DNA of 64,000 nt from Portulaca oleracea (GCA_029582165.1 CM055879.1:31468830-31532829), one strand, 5' to 3'; shown: positions 24,571 to 35,835, counted from the first letter of the stretch. Program-made: numbers and translations. The notes: generated from the sequence alone by a model not told the origin.

Positions 24571-24780
24571 GGAAATTGAATGCATACCCACCACACAAGT
24601 GGCCAAGCGGCGGGTCCCAGCAGCAAGATAATGGAGAGCATGCATTGGCCGGAAATCTATCCTAAAGTCTATCCATGCATTGGCCAAGAAAAAACAAAAA
24701 AGAAGAAAAAAAAAGAAGAGGAAGCCGGCCCAGTTCAAGAAGAAGAGAGCCAAGTAACGGCCCAAGAAGCAGGCCCAATA

Positions 24781-24870
24781 CGCAGACGGGTTCAGCGAGA
24801 TGCATATGGAACTCAGACGGGTTCAGCGAGATGCATATGGAACTCAGCGAGATGCATATGGAACTCAGAT
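24781..24870. repeat. short tandem repeat, unit about 31 bp
   Basis: Three consecutive units ending in 'gagatgcatatggaactcag'. The first two include CAGACGGGTTCAGC; the third lacks the CAGACGGGTT block. The repeat lies upstream (minus strand) of the PMD TATA box. Confidence 0.75.
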
Positions 24871-25154
24871 GGCCCAAATGCATTTGGCCCAGTTGATCTC
24901 AGACGGGTTCTTATTGAGCCCAACTTACCTTTGCAGCCCAGTAGAACTTGGACGGATTCTTTGTCGGCCCAAGCTCATCACAGCCCAAATGGGCCCAAAT
25001 TCGTCACTCTAATTCAAGCCCAAAGCAATGGCAAACTTCAGCCCACTTCCGGGCACCAAAGCACAACTGACAAGTAAGATCTCTGACTCACTTTGGATTT
25101 CAAATAAACTGATGCCTTCTTTCTTTCTTTCTCGCAGGACAATGCGCGAAATAC

Positions 25155-26325
25155 AGCGGCCGTCATCGAGCCCTAACAATACATGACACCATCAGCCGTC
25201 GCCGGGCTAGTACGCGACATTTCCCCACCAGCGGCCGTCATCGGGCCCTAACAATGCATGACACCAGCCGTCGCCGGGCTAATACGCGACACTTCATCAA
25301 CAACGGCCGTCATCGGGCCTTAACAATACATGACATCAGCCGTCGCTGTACGCCGACACTTCATCAACAACGCCATCGGGCCTTAACAATACATGACATC
25401 AGCCGTCCGCTAATACGCGACACTTCATCAACCACGGCCATCGCGCCTTAACAATACATGACATCACCGGCCGTCGGGCTAATACGCGACACTTCATCAA
25501 CAACGGCCATCGGCCTTAACAATACATGACATCACCGCCGCCGCTAATACGCGACACTTCATCAACAACGGCCGTCATCGGGCCCTAACAATACATGACA
25601 CCAGCCGTCGCCGGGCTAATACGCGACACTTCATCAACAACGGCCGTCATCGGGCCTTAACAATACATGACATCAGCCGTCGCCGGGCTAATACGCGACA
25701 CTTCATCAACCACGGCCGTCATCGGGCCCTAACAATACATGACACCAGCCGTCGGGCTGTCTACGCGACACTTCATCAACAACGGCCATCGGGCCTTAAC
25801 AATACATGACATCACCGTCGCCGCTAATACGCGACACTTCATCAACCACTACCGCCATCGGCCTTAACAATACATGACATCACCGCCGTCGCTAATTCGC
25901 GACACTTCATCAACCACGGCCGTCATCGGGCCTTAACAATACATGACATCGGTAGTCGGGCTGTCGCGACACTTCATCAACAACGGCCGTCATCGGGCCC
26001 TAACAATACATGACACCAGCCGTCGCCGGGCTAATACGCGACACTTCATCAACAACGGCCGTCATCGGGCCTTAACAATACATGACATCAGCCGTCGCCG
26101 GGCTAATACGCGACCCTCCATCAACAAAGGCCGTCATCGGGCCTTAACAATACATGACATCAGCCGTCGCCGGGCTAATACGCGACACTTCATCAACAAC
26201 GGCCGTCATTTGGCCTTAACAATACGTGACATCAGCCGTCGCCGGGCTAATACGCGACACTTCATCAACAGCGGCCATCGTCAGGCCTTCACAATGCGAC
26301 GAGGGCCATCATCGGGCCTTCACAA
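25155..26325. repeat. 72-bp tandem repeat array, about 16 units
   Basis: The unit contains GGCCGTCATCGGGCCTTAAC, then an ACATGACATCAGCCGTCGCC block, then 'tacgcgacacttcatcaac'. Some units are shortened by small deletions within the CCGTCGCCGGGCTAA segment, and two subtypes (GGGCCCTAAC...ACACCAG and GGGCCTTAAC...ACATCAG) alternate irregularly. Placement just before the polypurine tract and 3' LTR matches the hypervariable 3' region of Tat-lineage elements, where satellite-like arrays are known. Confidence 0.92.
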
Positions 26326-26454
26326 TGCGATGAACATCACATCTACATCGGCGCAGGACCCAGCTTCCAAGCATCAACCAGCTTCAGAACAGGCTTCTGA
26401 TTCATATCCAAGATCATCAAGGCTACTTTGATCATCGTTTTACTCAAACTCGAT

Positions 26455-26470
26455 CAAAGTGGGGGCTATC
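26455..26470 (+). other. polypurine tract of the large element
   Basis: CAAAGTGGGGGCTATC directly precedes the TG of the 3' LTR at 26471; the purine core is AAAGTGGGGG. Confidence 0.7.
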
Positions 26471-27602
26471 TGTAGACGCTGAATTTTATATCAGTATTTT
26501 AGTACTAGTTTTAGAAAATAAGCTAGCCGAATAGTTTAGTAGCACGCAAACCCATCTCTTTTCTAGCCCGAGAACAAGCAAAATAGCCCAGCAATTACAA
26601 AACAAACCGGCTGAGTTCAGTAAGGCCAAAAGCCTGCTTGAGCTAGGCAGGAACCCGTCTGGGTTCATTGGGCCTGAGCCTGACTCAGCTCGGCAGGAAC
26701 CCGTCTGGGTTCCTGGGCTGAATTCCGTCGAGGCGGCTAAAACCTAAACCCTAGAACGCGCCCCCTATTCCCCCATTCCACTATAAATTAAACCCTTCTT
26801 TCCCTTCCATAGACACCCCCATGATATGCTAGAGTATTGACACTAGCATATTCTCTCTACCTCTTCTCCCCCTTTTGCATGCTGCTTCACTAAAGGTTAG
26901 CATAGTCGTTGTAAACATGTAGTAATTTATCGAATTCGTTTTTTTCTTATTTTTGCATGATTTTAATGATAAAATTGTGAAATTCACATCTAATTCCTCC
27001 TTTTTGTTTTGTTTTACTTTAATTTAATTCTAGTAGAGTCTATTCGTTGAATAGGCGGATTTGATGATTTTTATTGTCGAATTCGTAACCTTACCCCCGA
27101 ATCCATCTCTGGATCCGCAGGCTGGAGTCTGTATCTAATGGTTTGTTGTTTTCTCCTAAAATTCAACTGGCGACTCTATTTTCGTACTTTGGTTTTCTTT
27201 TTCCTTTTTACGATTTTTAGGACCTAATTTGTGATTAACGCCGAAGGAACCCGGCTTGGTTCCTCAGGAACCCAGACGGGTTCTTCATTTCTTTTCTTTG
27301 CTTCTTTTTTCCTTTGTTTTCTTTTCTTTTCGTAGGGTTTTGCGGTTAAGAACCCGTCTTGGTTCTTCTGAACTCAGACGGGTTCCTGGGTGTTTTTCCC
27401 CCCTTTTTGTTTCTTTTTTCTTCTTTCCTTAAAGGTAAACCTCGGGCGTAAATCGTTTTTTTTTTTTAAAGTCTGTTAACTCAATCACATTCTTAAAAGT
27501 TCAACCTTATTTAAGGTTAAGCAATCCTAGTCGGCTCCCAATCAATCACTCCTTAAGTAGCGCCGCGAAAAAGGTCATCGATCGATTTTTTCGGGGTCTA
27601 CA
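26471..27602 (+). repeat. 3' LTR of the large element
   Basis: Near-identical to 16274-17363 but 42 bp longer. The extra segment (about 26686-26735) holds an additional GGAACCCGTCTGGGTTCC palindrome. The TATAAA box is at 26782-26787. Confidence 0.95.
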
Positions 27603-28003
27603 ATAGTTTAATGACAGTTTTATCCAAGCACTCTAGGTAAGGTAGATGCATTTTAATTTTAAATTAAAAAAAGTAAATTGGTTTTTTTTTTAAAGTTAAA
27701 AATTAAGTGAAAAACAATCTATTATAAAATTAGAAATGGAAAAAATAAATTTGAAATGTATGTTGTTAATTACTTTTCCAATATATTAATCATAATCTTG
27801 CCAAAACAATCAATTACATGATAAAAGAAATGGAAAAAATAAATTTAAAAAGTGTTTGCTATATATATATAAAATTTTGTAAGATTTATTATAAAAGTAG
27901 AAATGGTATGAATGTATAATGTGGTGAAGTGTGGTAAAAATTAAAGATTACAATACCATGTGTTATCTTATTGCAACCTTCCACATAAAAAAAACAGGAG
28001 TAA

Positions 28004-31000
28004 ATTAAAAATTGTCTAAAAGGTACATCACAATGTGAATAATACCAAAAAAACTAAATATCAAATATCAATTTTCATTGAATGCTGAATTTGTCCAAAT
28101 CTAAAAGGACGTACTGTAATTTTAAATTTTACGAACAGTGGAGAAGGAACACAAAGGTGTTGAGAATGATATCATGTTGAATTGGTTAATGGATGGATGG
28201 ATAGAAATGAAAGAATAGGGGAAGATGGTCCTTTAATCATTAATTGAAGCAGCTGTTTTGAGGTAAAGGTCATCATGCAATTATCAATGTGGTCCTTTTT
28301 TTTTTCTTTTTTTCTTTTTAACCCAGGCCAGGCCAGGCCACCTCAACACAATCCAACGGGCATTATTCCATGTTAACTCACCAAATCCACCTACCAACGG
28401 TCAGATCTTCTGGACCACCTTCATAATTATGATGTCATAGTACTATTAGCCCAATGCCATGCACGAGACGAGATCATTGAAATGGATGTTGATACTGATA
28501 TATCATATTTCCCTACACTCAACATATATATTGCCGCACACGTTTATACTCAAACACCATGCTCTCCTTCCTTCCTTCATGGCCATGACAACCAGTTGTT
28601 AGCTGATAACTTTTAGCTAATAGTTGATAGTTCATAGCTATTTGAATTAACCATTTGACTTTAACTGTTTTAGTTAGTTGATTGTAACAAAAGTATTTGA
28701 TCAAGTAACTATTTGTAAAAAAACTATTTCAAAAAGCTTGTTTAAGTAGTTTTTTTAAAACTATTTTATTGGACTCAAAAATCTAATATGACAAGTTATT
28801 TATCAAACACCTCATGTAATTTTTTGATCTAGATAAAAATGCTAACTTTGTCTAAAATTTAAAATCCACCCAAAAAATTGATAGCCAAACACGTGGTATA
28901 CTTAAATTTCTTTCATAAAATCTCAAGTCAAATTTATACTACTCGTTAAAGTCTAAGGGCCTCTTCCTTGGGCCTTGAATTGATAACATATTGTAAGAGA
29001 AAAGTAAGTAGCAAGGTAACAGCAGAAGCGAATAATAGAATCGAATTGAGATGACGGAAATTACGACAAAATTCAGGAACAAAATTATAAGAGCGATAAA
29101 AGAACACAACCACAAGGTTTACGTGGGAAACCGAAGAACTCGGAGAAAAACCCAAGGACGGCGACAATAACATTTATACTAATGCTGAGAGAAGGAAAAC
29201 TAGGTTAAAACATAAGTAACCTTAAAGCCCATGAAACAATAACTGCCGCAGCCGACAAAAAAAAAACAAAAAAACTTCAGGAAGCGCTGGTAGCGCCTTG
29301 AAGGCGCTAGTAGCGTCTTCACATGCGAGGCTTCGGTCTTGGGCGCTCCTAGCGTCTCCGAAGCGCTTGAAACAAGTAGACGCTGGTGGCGTCTTCTGGC
29401 GCTGCTGGTGCCTCATAGGCGTTGGTAGCGTTGAAAAACGCTGGCAGCGTTTTTCTTCAATTCACCGTTCTTCCCTCAGTCGAACTCGTTCTGGACCTCA
29501 TTGAGGATCCAATGGGCCACAAAACCCAACACATATGTATACTAAAGTTACTCACCTACTTATTTATATTTGCCTGTATTTTTTATATGTCTTGAAGAGC
29601 ATGCCCTGTTAGCTAATTCCTCATAAGATGTGAGAGGAATAAATGAAATACTCCAAAACTTTTTTTTTTTTTTTACAAGGGTTAGGTCATCCAAATTGGA
29701 CCCCTATCTAATTAGGAATTGATCCCATAACCTTTAAGATGAAATGTCACTACATATACGAAACACTCAAAATATTGTTGACAGCTAAATCGCGGCAAAG
29801 TGTAATAGTTAAGCATTTACCCAAAATACAGTAAATAGCCGGCGCAATTAAAGATATTTAACCCTAGAACAAACTGTTAACATAATAACACTACACAGTT
29901 GAAGCTGGTTTTTCTTTGACAATTTGGTAAAGTGTTTGAGACTGGTAACTATTAATCTTAGATGCTAGAGGAACTGCTACAACAAGTGTTCACAAATGTT
30001 AAACTGTTAATATTATACTACCACAGTAATTAGTTGCTGAAGCTAAAGGGTGAAACTGAAATCATGTAATGTGATTGGTAAATGCATGAAAACATAAGTG
30101 AAGAAAAAGAAGAAAAAAAAAAAAGAAAAGAAAGGGTACACAGTACACAGAGAGGAGTGAGGACATATTGCTGGTGTTGTGGTGCTAGCTAGGTGCAGCA
30201 GCAGTAGCAGTAGCAGGGTGTACGTACCGGGGCTTGAGTTGCCTTTTGCTTTCTCTATTTGAAATTGAGATTGATACATCGCTTTCTTACTATCATATCT
30301 TAGCTGCTACGTAACCATATTGTGTGATCCATATTAATTTCACATATCATTTTAGAATTTACTCGTAATTCTAAATGTTCAATAATCAATACACCTCCCT
30401 CCCATATATCTATGTACTGTAACAGACATGTACTCCTGCACCATGCATTTCGTTTCACACTTCTATTGTTTGGAAAACTACCAGGAGCAATTCTGAGAGT
30501 TGGAGGATTGTAAGTTATTTCACTAGGGTTACAAAATTCCAATCCTAATCTCCATAACCTTTTTTTTTCCTTAATGGATCGATGTTGTACGTAGTTGAGT
30601 TACTAGAATCTCCTTGCTGCTCCCCTTTTATAGTTTTTGAAAAATTAGAAGTGGAAACAATAACAACCTTTCATCAAAAATATGTTTGTGGTTTTTGGAA
30701 AATTAGATAGAAAGAAAATATTATTAAACATGCATTATTGCCTCTGTTCTTTGGAAAGGCGGGATTAAACTGGCTAAAATAAAACTATGTAAATTTGAGT
30801 AAATTTTGATAGTTTTCTTTTACAGAAATGGGTAAAGTTAGGTGATATATGAATTGAACGTGTTTATATAATTTGCGCATATAAAAGTTTAAATTAAATT
30901 TTTAAGTTAAGTCAATTAGGCTAAACTTTAATATGTTTTATTTTGAGAAATTTTTTTTAGAAAAATACCAAAAAATAAAATTTTTAAAAATAAAATAAAA

Positions 31001-31848
31001 AATTACAAAAATTAGAAAATTTAGAAAAACACAAAAGAAAAATTTAGAAATCTAAATACCTTAACTACAACCGCAACCACCACTAACGCCACCCACCAAC
31101 CTGGTCACAACCACCACCACCAGCCGCTTCATGATATCTCACAACCCAGATCCAACGTTCGACCACCACTTCTAATCTATCACAACCTACGACTATAACT
31201 GACCCGAGCCAACTTGCAAGCTATTCGGGTTCACCTTGGTCAAAGCGCAACTTGAACTGAGTTTGACCAAATTTTAGCTCGGCTTGAAGATCTATCGAGT
31301 CGACCCCAAGTCTAGGAGAGCTTAGCTTGGTTGGGTTCATTTAAGTATTTTAAATAGAAAATAGGTTATACTCTATGAAAATTAGTAAATTATATATTAA
31401 TAAACTTAGATATTTGAAACTTAATATTAGAGTATAAATTTGTTGTTTTTATTTAACTTTTTTGTTAAGTTCGTAAATCTCAAGCATTAATGTTTAAACT
31501 TTGATGATTATACCGTTATTGTAAAAAATGTTATTTTTTAGTTAAATTTAATAAATATTTATAAATTTATTTGTTTTTTTAATTTGAATTTGGACAGTTT
31601 TAAATTTTAAAAAAAAGACGAGTCGGACCCGAACTCAAATATATGGACCAAGCGTCGACCAAACCCATGCACAAGCTTTGAATTCAAAACTTGGCAAGCT
31701 TTGACCTGAGCTCGAGCTAATTAAGCTTTTCCTAGCTGAGTGGAGCCTGAGTCTAGCAAGGGATCTCGACTCATTCACACCCTTAATACCATCGATTGAT
31801 GACCACCCACTTATGTTCGACCACCATCCTGCAACCACTGCCTACACT
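28004..31848. other. intergenic, fragments of repeats
   Basis: No gene is supported. 28590-28893 resembles a decayed MITE ('gttagctgataacttttagc' to 'atagccaaacacg'). 28970-29530 has a GC-rich patch (29283-29450) with about eight variants of GCGCTGGTAGCG, also seen near 12090-12178. A 'ggtttacgtgggaaacc' phrase at about 29118, common in retroelements, precedes it. 31180-31790 looks like a decayed hAT-type MITE (right end 'ttcacacccttaa'). Confidence 0.4.
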
Positions 31849-31858
31849 ACCTACAGTC

Positions 31859-32420
31859 GAGTTAATTACATTTACTCTACCTGACATATGCGGTAATAAT
31901 TTTTGCATACCCGACATTTAGGAAATAATTTTCATCCTACCTGACATTTAGTAAAAGTGATTTTTAGTGTTAGAATCCGGTAACTTGTCATCGGAAATGG
32001 AAAAATACAATAATACCCTTATATCAATATGTGAACTTACGATGCTGCCCTTTAATTTGAGAAGGAAACGACTATGTTGGAGAGTAGAAGACAGACACAT
32101 GTGGTTTGGGAGGGGACCAAGGAGAAGAATCAGTGGAGTGGTTGAGTTTTAAAATGTCATAACAATTAATACTAAGAGTACAAAAGTCATTTCACATTTA
32201 ATTGAAAGTCAAAGGAAATAATAACAAGGGTATAAAGGTCACTTCATATTTATTTTTTTACAGTTCATCGGAAAAGTCAATAAAAAATCAACTATAACAT
32301 ACCTGAGGGGTTTTAAATTTATGACCACTTAAATATCAGGTAGGGTGAAAATTATTTCTTAAATGTCGGATGTACAAAATTATTACCACATAAGTCAGAT
32401 AGGGTAAATGTAATTAACTC
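31859..32420. mobile_element. Mutator-like TIR element, 562 bp
   Basis: Inverted ends of about 105 bp: GAGTTAATTACATTTACTCT on the left and its imperfect complement ending GTAATTAACTC on the right, including the paired block 'gacatttaggaaataatttt'. Flanks ACCTACAGTC (31849-31858) and ACCTGCAATC (32421-32430) form a 10-bp target duplication with two mismatches. No transposase; related in style to the element at 2098-3041. Confidence 0.78.
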
Positions 32421-32430
32421 ACCTGCAATC

Positions 32431-34264
32431 AACCACCACTGGTCCCTCAAAAATCGTGACCAAGATCACCTTCAAATGACCTTCAGCCAATGCATCATTG
32501 GGTACATCGCGACCCCTTCCCCATTGCCACCACCAATCCAACATCAATCAACAATCGCTTTATTATCACCGGCAACCACCAACCCAAGACATTGCTTAAG
32601 TGTCTTACCTTTTCCTAAATTAGTATTTTAGTGTTTTTTTACACCAATTTTTTAAATAGTAAGTATTAATTATCAATTACAAGAAGATTTGACTGCATTG
32701 GCTACATGCCTACATCAATGAATACAAATTATACTCCAATCGAATCAACCTCATTCCTTAAGCTTATTAAAAGCGCTTTTTGAAAATATAAAAAATAATG
32801 GATAAAGTATAACTTTACGCAATTTATATATAGTTTATAGTTATAAAATTCAATTATAATAATATAATTTTAATGATAATACAAAATACTTAAAATGTAT
32901 TATCTCAAAACTCATATAATTTTCGTTTTTAAATATGATAGAATGTCAAAAAAAAAAAAACATAGGCCAATACATGGAAACGCTGAAGCCACGTTCATGT
33001 AACAGGGACAACTATAAGGTACACATGGTAGAAACTAGAATTTGAGGTTGAATCATATTATCTACTATTCAAATCATTATGTCAAACTGTGCATGCACTT
33101 GGCTATGTTTCCCATATGTTTGCATATAAGAATATTTTGGGATTCATCCATGAGTAAATGTCCCATATCAAAAAAGTAAAGAGAAAACACATCGTATATA
33201 AGTCAAGTGGGCTACTCCTTTGAACACCAATTGATTTTAAGATAGAACCTCACTTAACTTGTGTACCATGGACATTGGTTGAAGTGGGCTTCCACCTTGA
33301 ATCTCCCCAACAAAAATATCCAAGTAAGAAATTCAATTGATACTTGACATTATCTTTGCAGGATAATAATCATTCTTCCAAATTAAACTATATATTTTCC
33401 TCATGGCCCACAACGATCATTGCCAACAGAAGAAAATTGCTTATGATCATAGGCATTACTGCTATACCTGAAATTATTTAAAGTAATGCTCCAATGTATA
33501 TATACTTTTTTGAATATATAATTGCTTCAGAGAAGATTATTTTTGCTAGTATTAAACTTCTTTTTCCCGGAGCTGAGTATGAGCGACACAAATTATAATT
33601 ACAAACGAATAGTAACATCATTACTAAGAATCATGTAAGTGATGAATGGTGAAATCTTAATATAATTGTAATCTCTCCTGTATCTCGTTACCTTTCTTCT
33701 AAGATATATGTATTATCATTACGCTATAACTATTTGAGATATTTTTTCTTGATCTCGTTGTGTTATAAATCGTTAGGGATATCATTTGTAATATATTCTA
33801 TTATGGTGGATTCTATTTTGCCTACCATGTTTTTTTCCCTCATTGGTTTCCACGTAAAATCTTGTCTTAAAATCACCGCTACATTGTCCTTGTTTATCTA
33901 TTAAATACCTATATCCCTAAATTAATAATCTTATATCTTTTAGCTACAATATTAGATCCGATCAATCTGGATATAATTCCTACCAAGTTATTTTAGATCT
34001 GAATTCCGATCCTAACATATATAACTATCATGTTTAATTCCCCCACCTTACATCAATTGTTATATGGTCCACCATGGTATACCTACTTAAGTGCAGTACC
34101 ACCTGTGTTAATTTTTTTTAAAAAAAATTCATTAATATTGTTTATAAAATTCATCATAAACTTATTACTATTATTAGAAAGTTGATCACTATTTTTTTTA
34201 AAGTTCTCAAATATTTACAAAAATTCATCACATAAAAAAGATATATTTCAATGTACGTACTTGT
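32431..34264. other. intergenic, no gene seen
   Basis: AT-rich; no coding frame, RNA gene or bounded repeat that I can support. Confidence 0.5.
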
Positions 34265-34570
34265 TATTTGCATTTTGGACCCTGAAGGATAGGGTAATTA
34301 ATTTTCTGAACCTTTGGTTCTCATTGTTAATTTTTTGAACCCTAAAGTTTATGAGCTAAATAAAAAAAGGACATTAAAGTTTGTGGCTGAAAAAAAGGTT
34401 AATTTGTGTACCATTTTTCTTTTTCTTTCGAAATTCTTTTCCGATTGATGCCAAAATTCAACACTAAGGCTAAAACTAATATTGAAGCTATAATACACTT
34501 ATCTTATTCATGTCGGCGCTATTTAGACAAGTACCCTTTCGGAGTAACTCAAATCGTACTTTAGGACCAA
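34265..34570. mobile_element. half-copy of the foldback MULE family
   Basis: The stretch from 'tgcattttggaccctgaagg' through 'atagggtaattaattttctg' to 'agctataatacactt' matches the left arm of the foldback element at 37695-38256. The partner arm is missing or unrecognisable, so this is a truncated relic. Confidence 0.6.
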
Positions 34571-35173
34571 GGGTCAAATACAGATCAATTACAAATGAAT
34601 TGATAGGTAAAATGACATTTATAAAGTAAATTATAACTTAAATATTACTTTTAACCTTATTCCCTTCTTTCCGTCTTGCACAGTAGAATATTAGAGAATG
34701 ATAGAAAACTGATGATGGGTCCAATGCCTATTTCCAATATAGTTTGGCCCCGCTCCTCTGAATTCATGCATGCATTGGCCCTCCATTGCTGTCTTCTGCA
34801 TCACCATCAATTTTGTTCCTAGCTCTCCCATAAAATCTCCTTCTTTTACTTTTTACTGTTGTAAACTATAACAAAGTTAAAACAATAGCTATCTGGGATT
34901 CATTTATATAGATGTACTGTTGGAAGCATTCGATGTTCTTGCCATCATTTACCAAATATTTATTTTATTCTTGAATATACAATAACAACAATAATAAAAA
35001 TTTCCTATTTGTAGATTATATTCCACTTTTAATAATAGATATGGAGATCTAATTAGATTACGGTCAGATGTACTTGTAAATTTGCTAATGTTTTTCTAAT
35101 AATAACTTTCATACTCGTTCGTTTTTGGTATCAAATATCAATACACCAAAGAGAGTCATAAATTAAGCACTTA

Positions 35174-35321
35174 GGCCCTTTCTTTGGTTAAGTTTGATAT
35201 AACTCTCTCAACTTATCCTAACTTATTCTAATTTATCCAAACCTAACACAATTTTCCAAAAAAAATTCACTCTAACAATATAATTCCCAAAAAAATATCA
35301 TAACCTAACCAAAGAACATGA
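35174..35321. mobile_element. Tourist/Harbinger-like MITE
   Basis: Left end GGCCCTTTCTTTGGTTAAG is preceded by TTA (35171-35173). The right end 'cctaaccaaagaacatg' is an imperfect complement. The interior ('caattttccaaaaaaaattc', 'attcccaaaaaaatatcat') is the reverse complement of the core in 1795-1973 and 54080-54475. The right boundary is approximate. Confidence 0.55.
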
Positions 35322-35835
35322 AATCATAAATGAATTAATAGTATTGCTGAGGTACACACATTAATTATTACAAAGCATTTTCTTAATATTGTGAGAATTA
35401 ATATAAGTACGTAGGATTCAAATTTAAAAGGTTTGGTAACATTTTTAAAGATTGTTTTTTCCCCCTTGTCAACACCCGCGGATGCCATCATAAAGCTTTG
35501 AAAGAGCAGAAGATGATTATGGAAAAGATAATGACAATCCAGCATGACGTTGACAAGGATAATTAATCATTAAGTGCACATCTTACTTTTCATATATTGC
35601 TAATGACGCACTGACCAATAATTATTTAGAAATTTAAAAATTCATCTGATGTAACATGACGATTGAAATTTTAAATTAGCTTGCTTTTTTTAATTTTGAA
35701 CTAAAATTACAGTTTTGAACGTTGGTTAGTTGAAGAAAAAAGGTCAATTTCATTCAGTTGGTTTGAATGGTGGGTGGTTAAACTATAATAATTATTAATT
35801 TGTATCCAATGACATGCATATGTGTGTATGTATAT

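Larger units (their letters stand above)
16274..27602 (+). mobile_element. large non-autonomous LTR element (Tat/Retand-like)
   Basis: Direct LTRs of 1,090 bp (16274-17363) and 1,132 bp (26471-27602) with TGTAGAC...GTCTACA termini, and a perfect target duplication ATAGT (16269-16273 and 27603-27607). A tRNA-Arg-type primer site follows the 5' LTR and a purine tract precedes the 3' LTR. No gag, protease, RT, RNase H or integrase motif is visible in any frame, so movement must depend on another element. The interior instead carries an antisense plant-mobile-domain gene (20268-24472), hairpin-motif arrays and a 72-bp tandem array. Extra antisense ORFs, tRNA-Arg priming and tandem repeats near the 3' end are known from the Tat lineage of Ty3/gypsy; the assignment here is inference from those traits. 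Confidence 0.92.
14745..27633. mobile_element. Pack-MULE with ABCG fragments, split by LTR element
   Basis: Terminal inverted repeats of about 245 bp begin GAGTGCTTGGATAA on the left (14745) and end CCAAGCACTC on the right (27633); the arms share many blocks such as 'aaaatgccactttacc'. A perfect 10-bp direct repeat, TAGGTAAGGT, flanks it (14735-14744 and 27634-27643). Removing the LTR element and one copy of its target duplication leaves about 1.56 kb. There is no transposase, so it is non-autonomous. Internal sequence includes ABC-transporter gene scraps (15709-15979) and a smaller inverted pair at about 15085-15190 / 15340-15410. Confidence 0.88.
14640..28000. mobile_element. Tourist-like MITE, split by nested insertions
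   Basis: The left end 'gttgttcttttatgtggtgg' (about 14643 on) and the right end 'ccacataaaaaaaacaggag' (ending 28000) are imperfect inverted repeats of the same family as 54715-54955 and 42242-42521. Flanks are TTA (14637-14639) and TAA (28001-28003), close to the 3-bp TTA duplication of PIF/Harbinger MITEs but not identical. Its own sequence is only 14640-14744 plus 27644-28000; everything between is the inserted Pack-MULE and LTR element. Confidence 0.6.

Noticed and set aside
24580..25077. 165-codon frame with a Lys/Glu run
   Set aside because: Driven by an A/G-rich tract and motif repeats; no conserved domain.
25155..26325. CRISPR-like array of regular repeats
   Set aside because: The 72-bp units are contiguous with no unique spacers, in a eukaryotic retroelement; it is a tandem satellite-type array.
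25943..26431. 162-codon frame in the tandem array
   Set aside because: It is a by-product of a 72-bp unit (multiple of three) lacking stops in one frame; its sequence is only the repeat translated.
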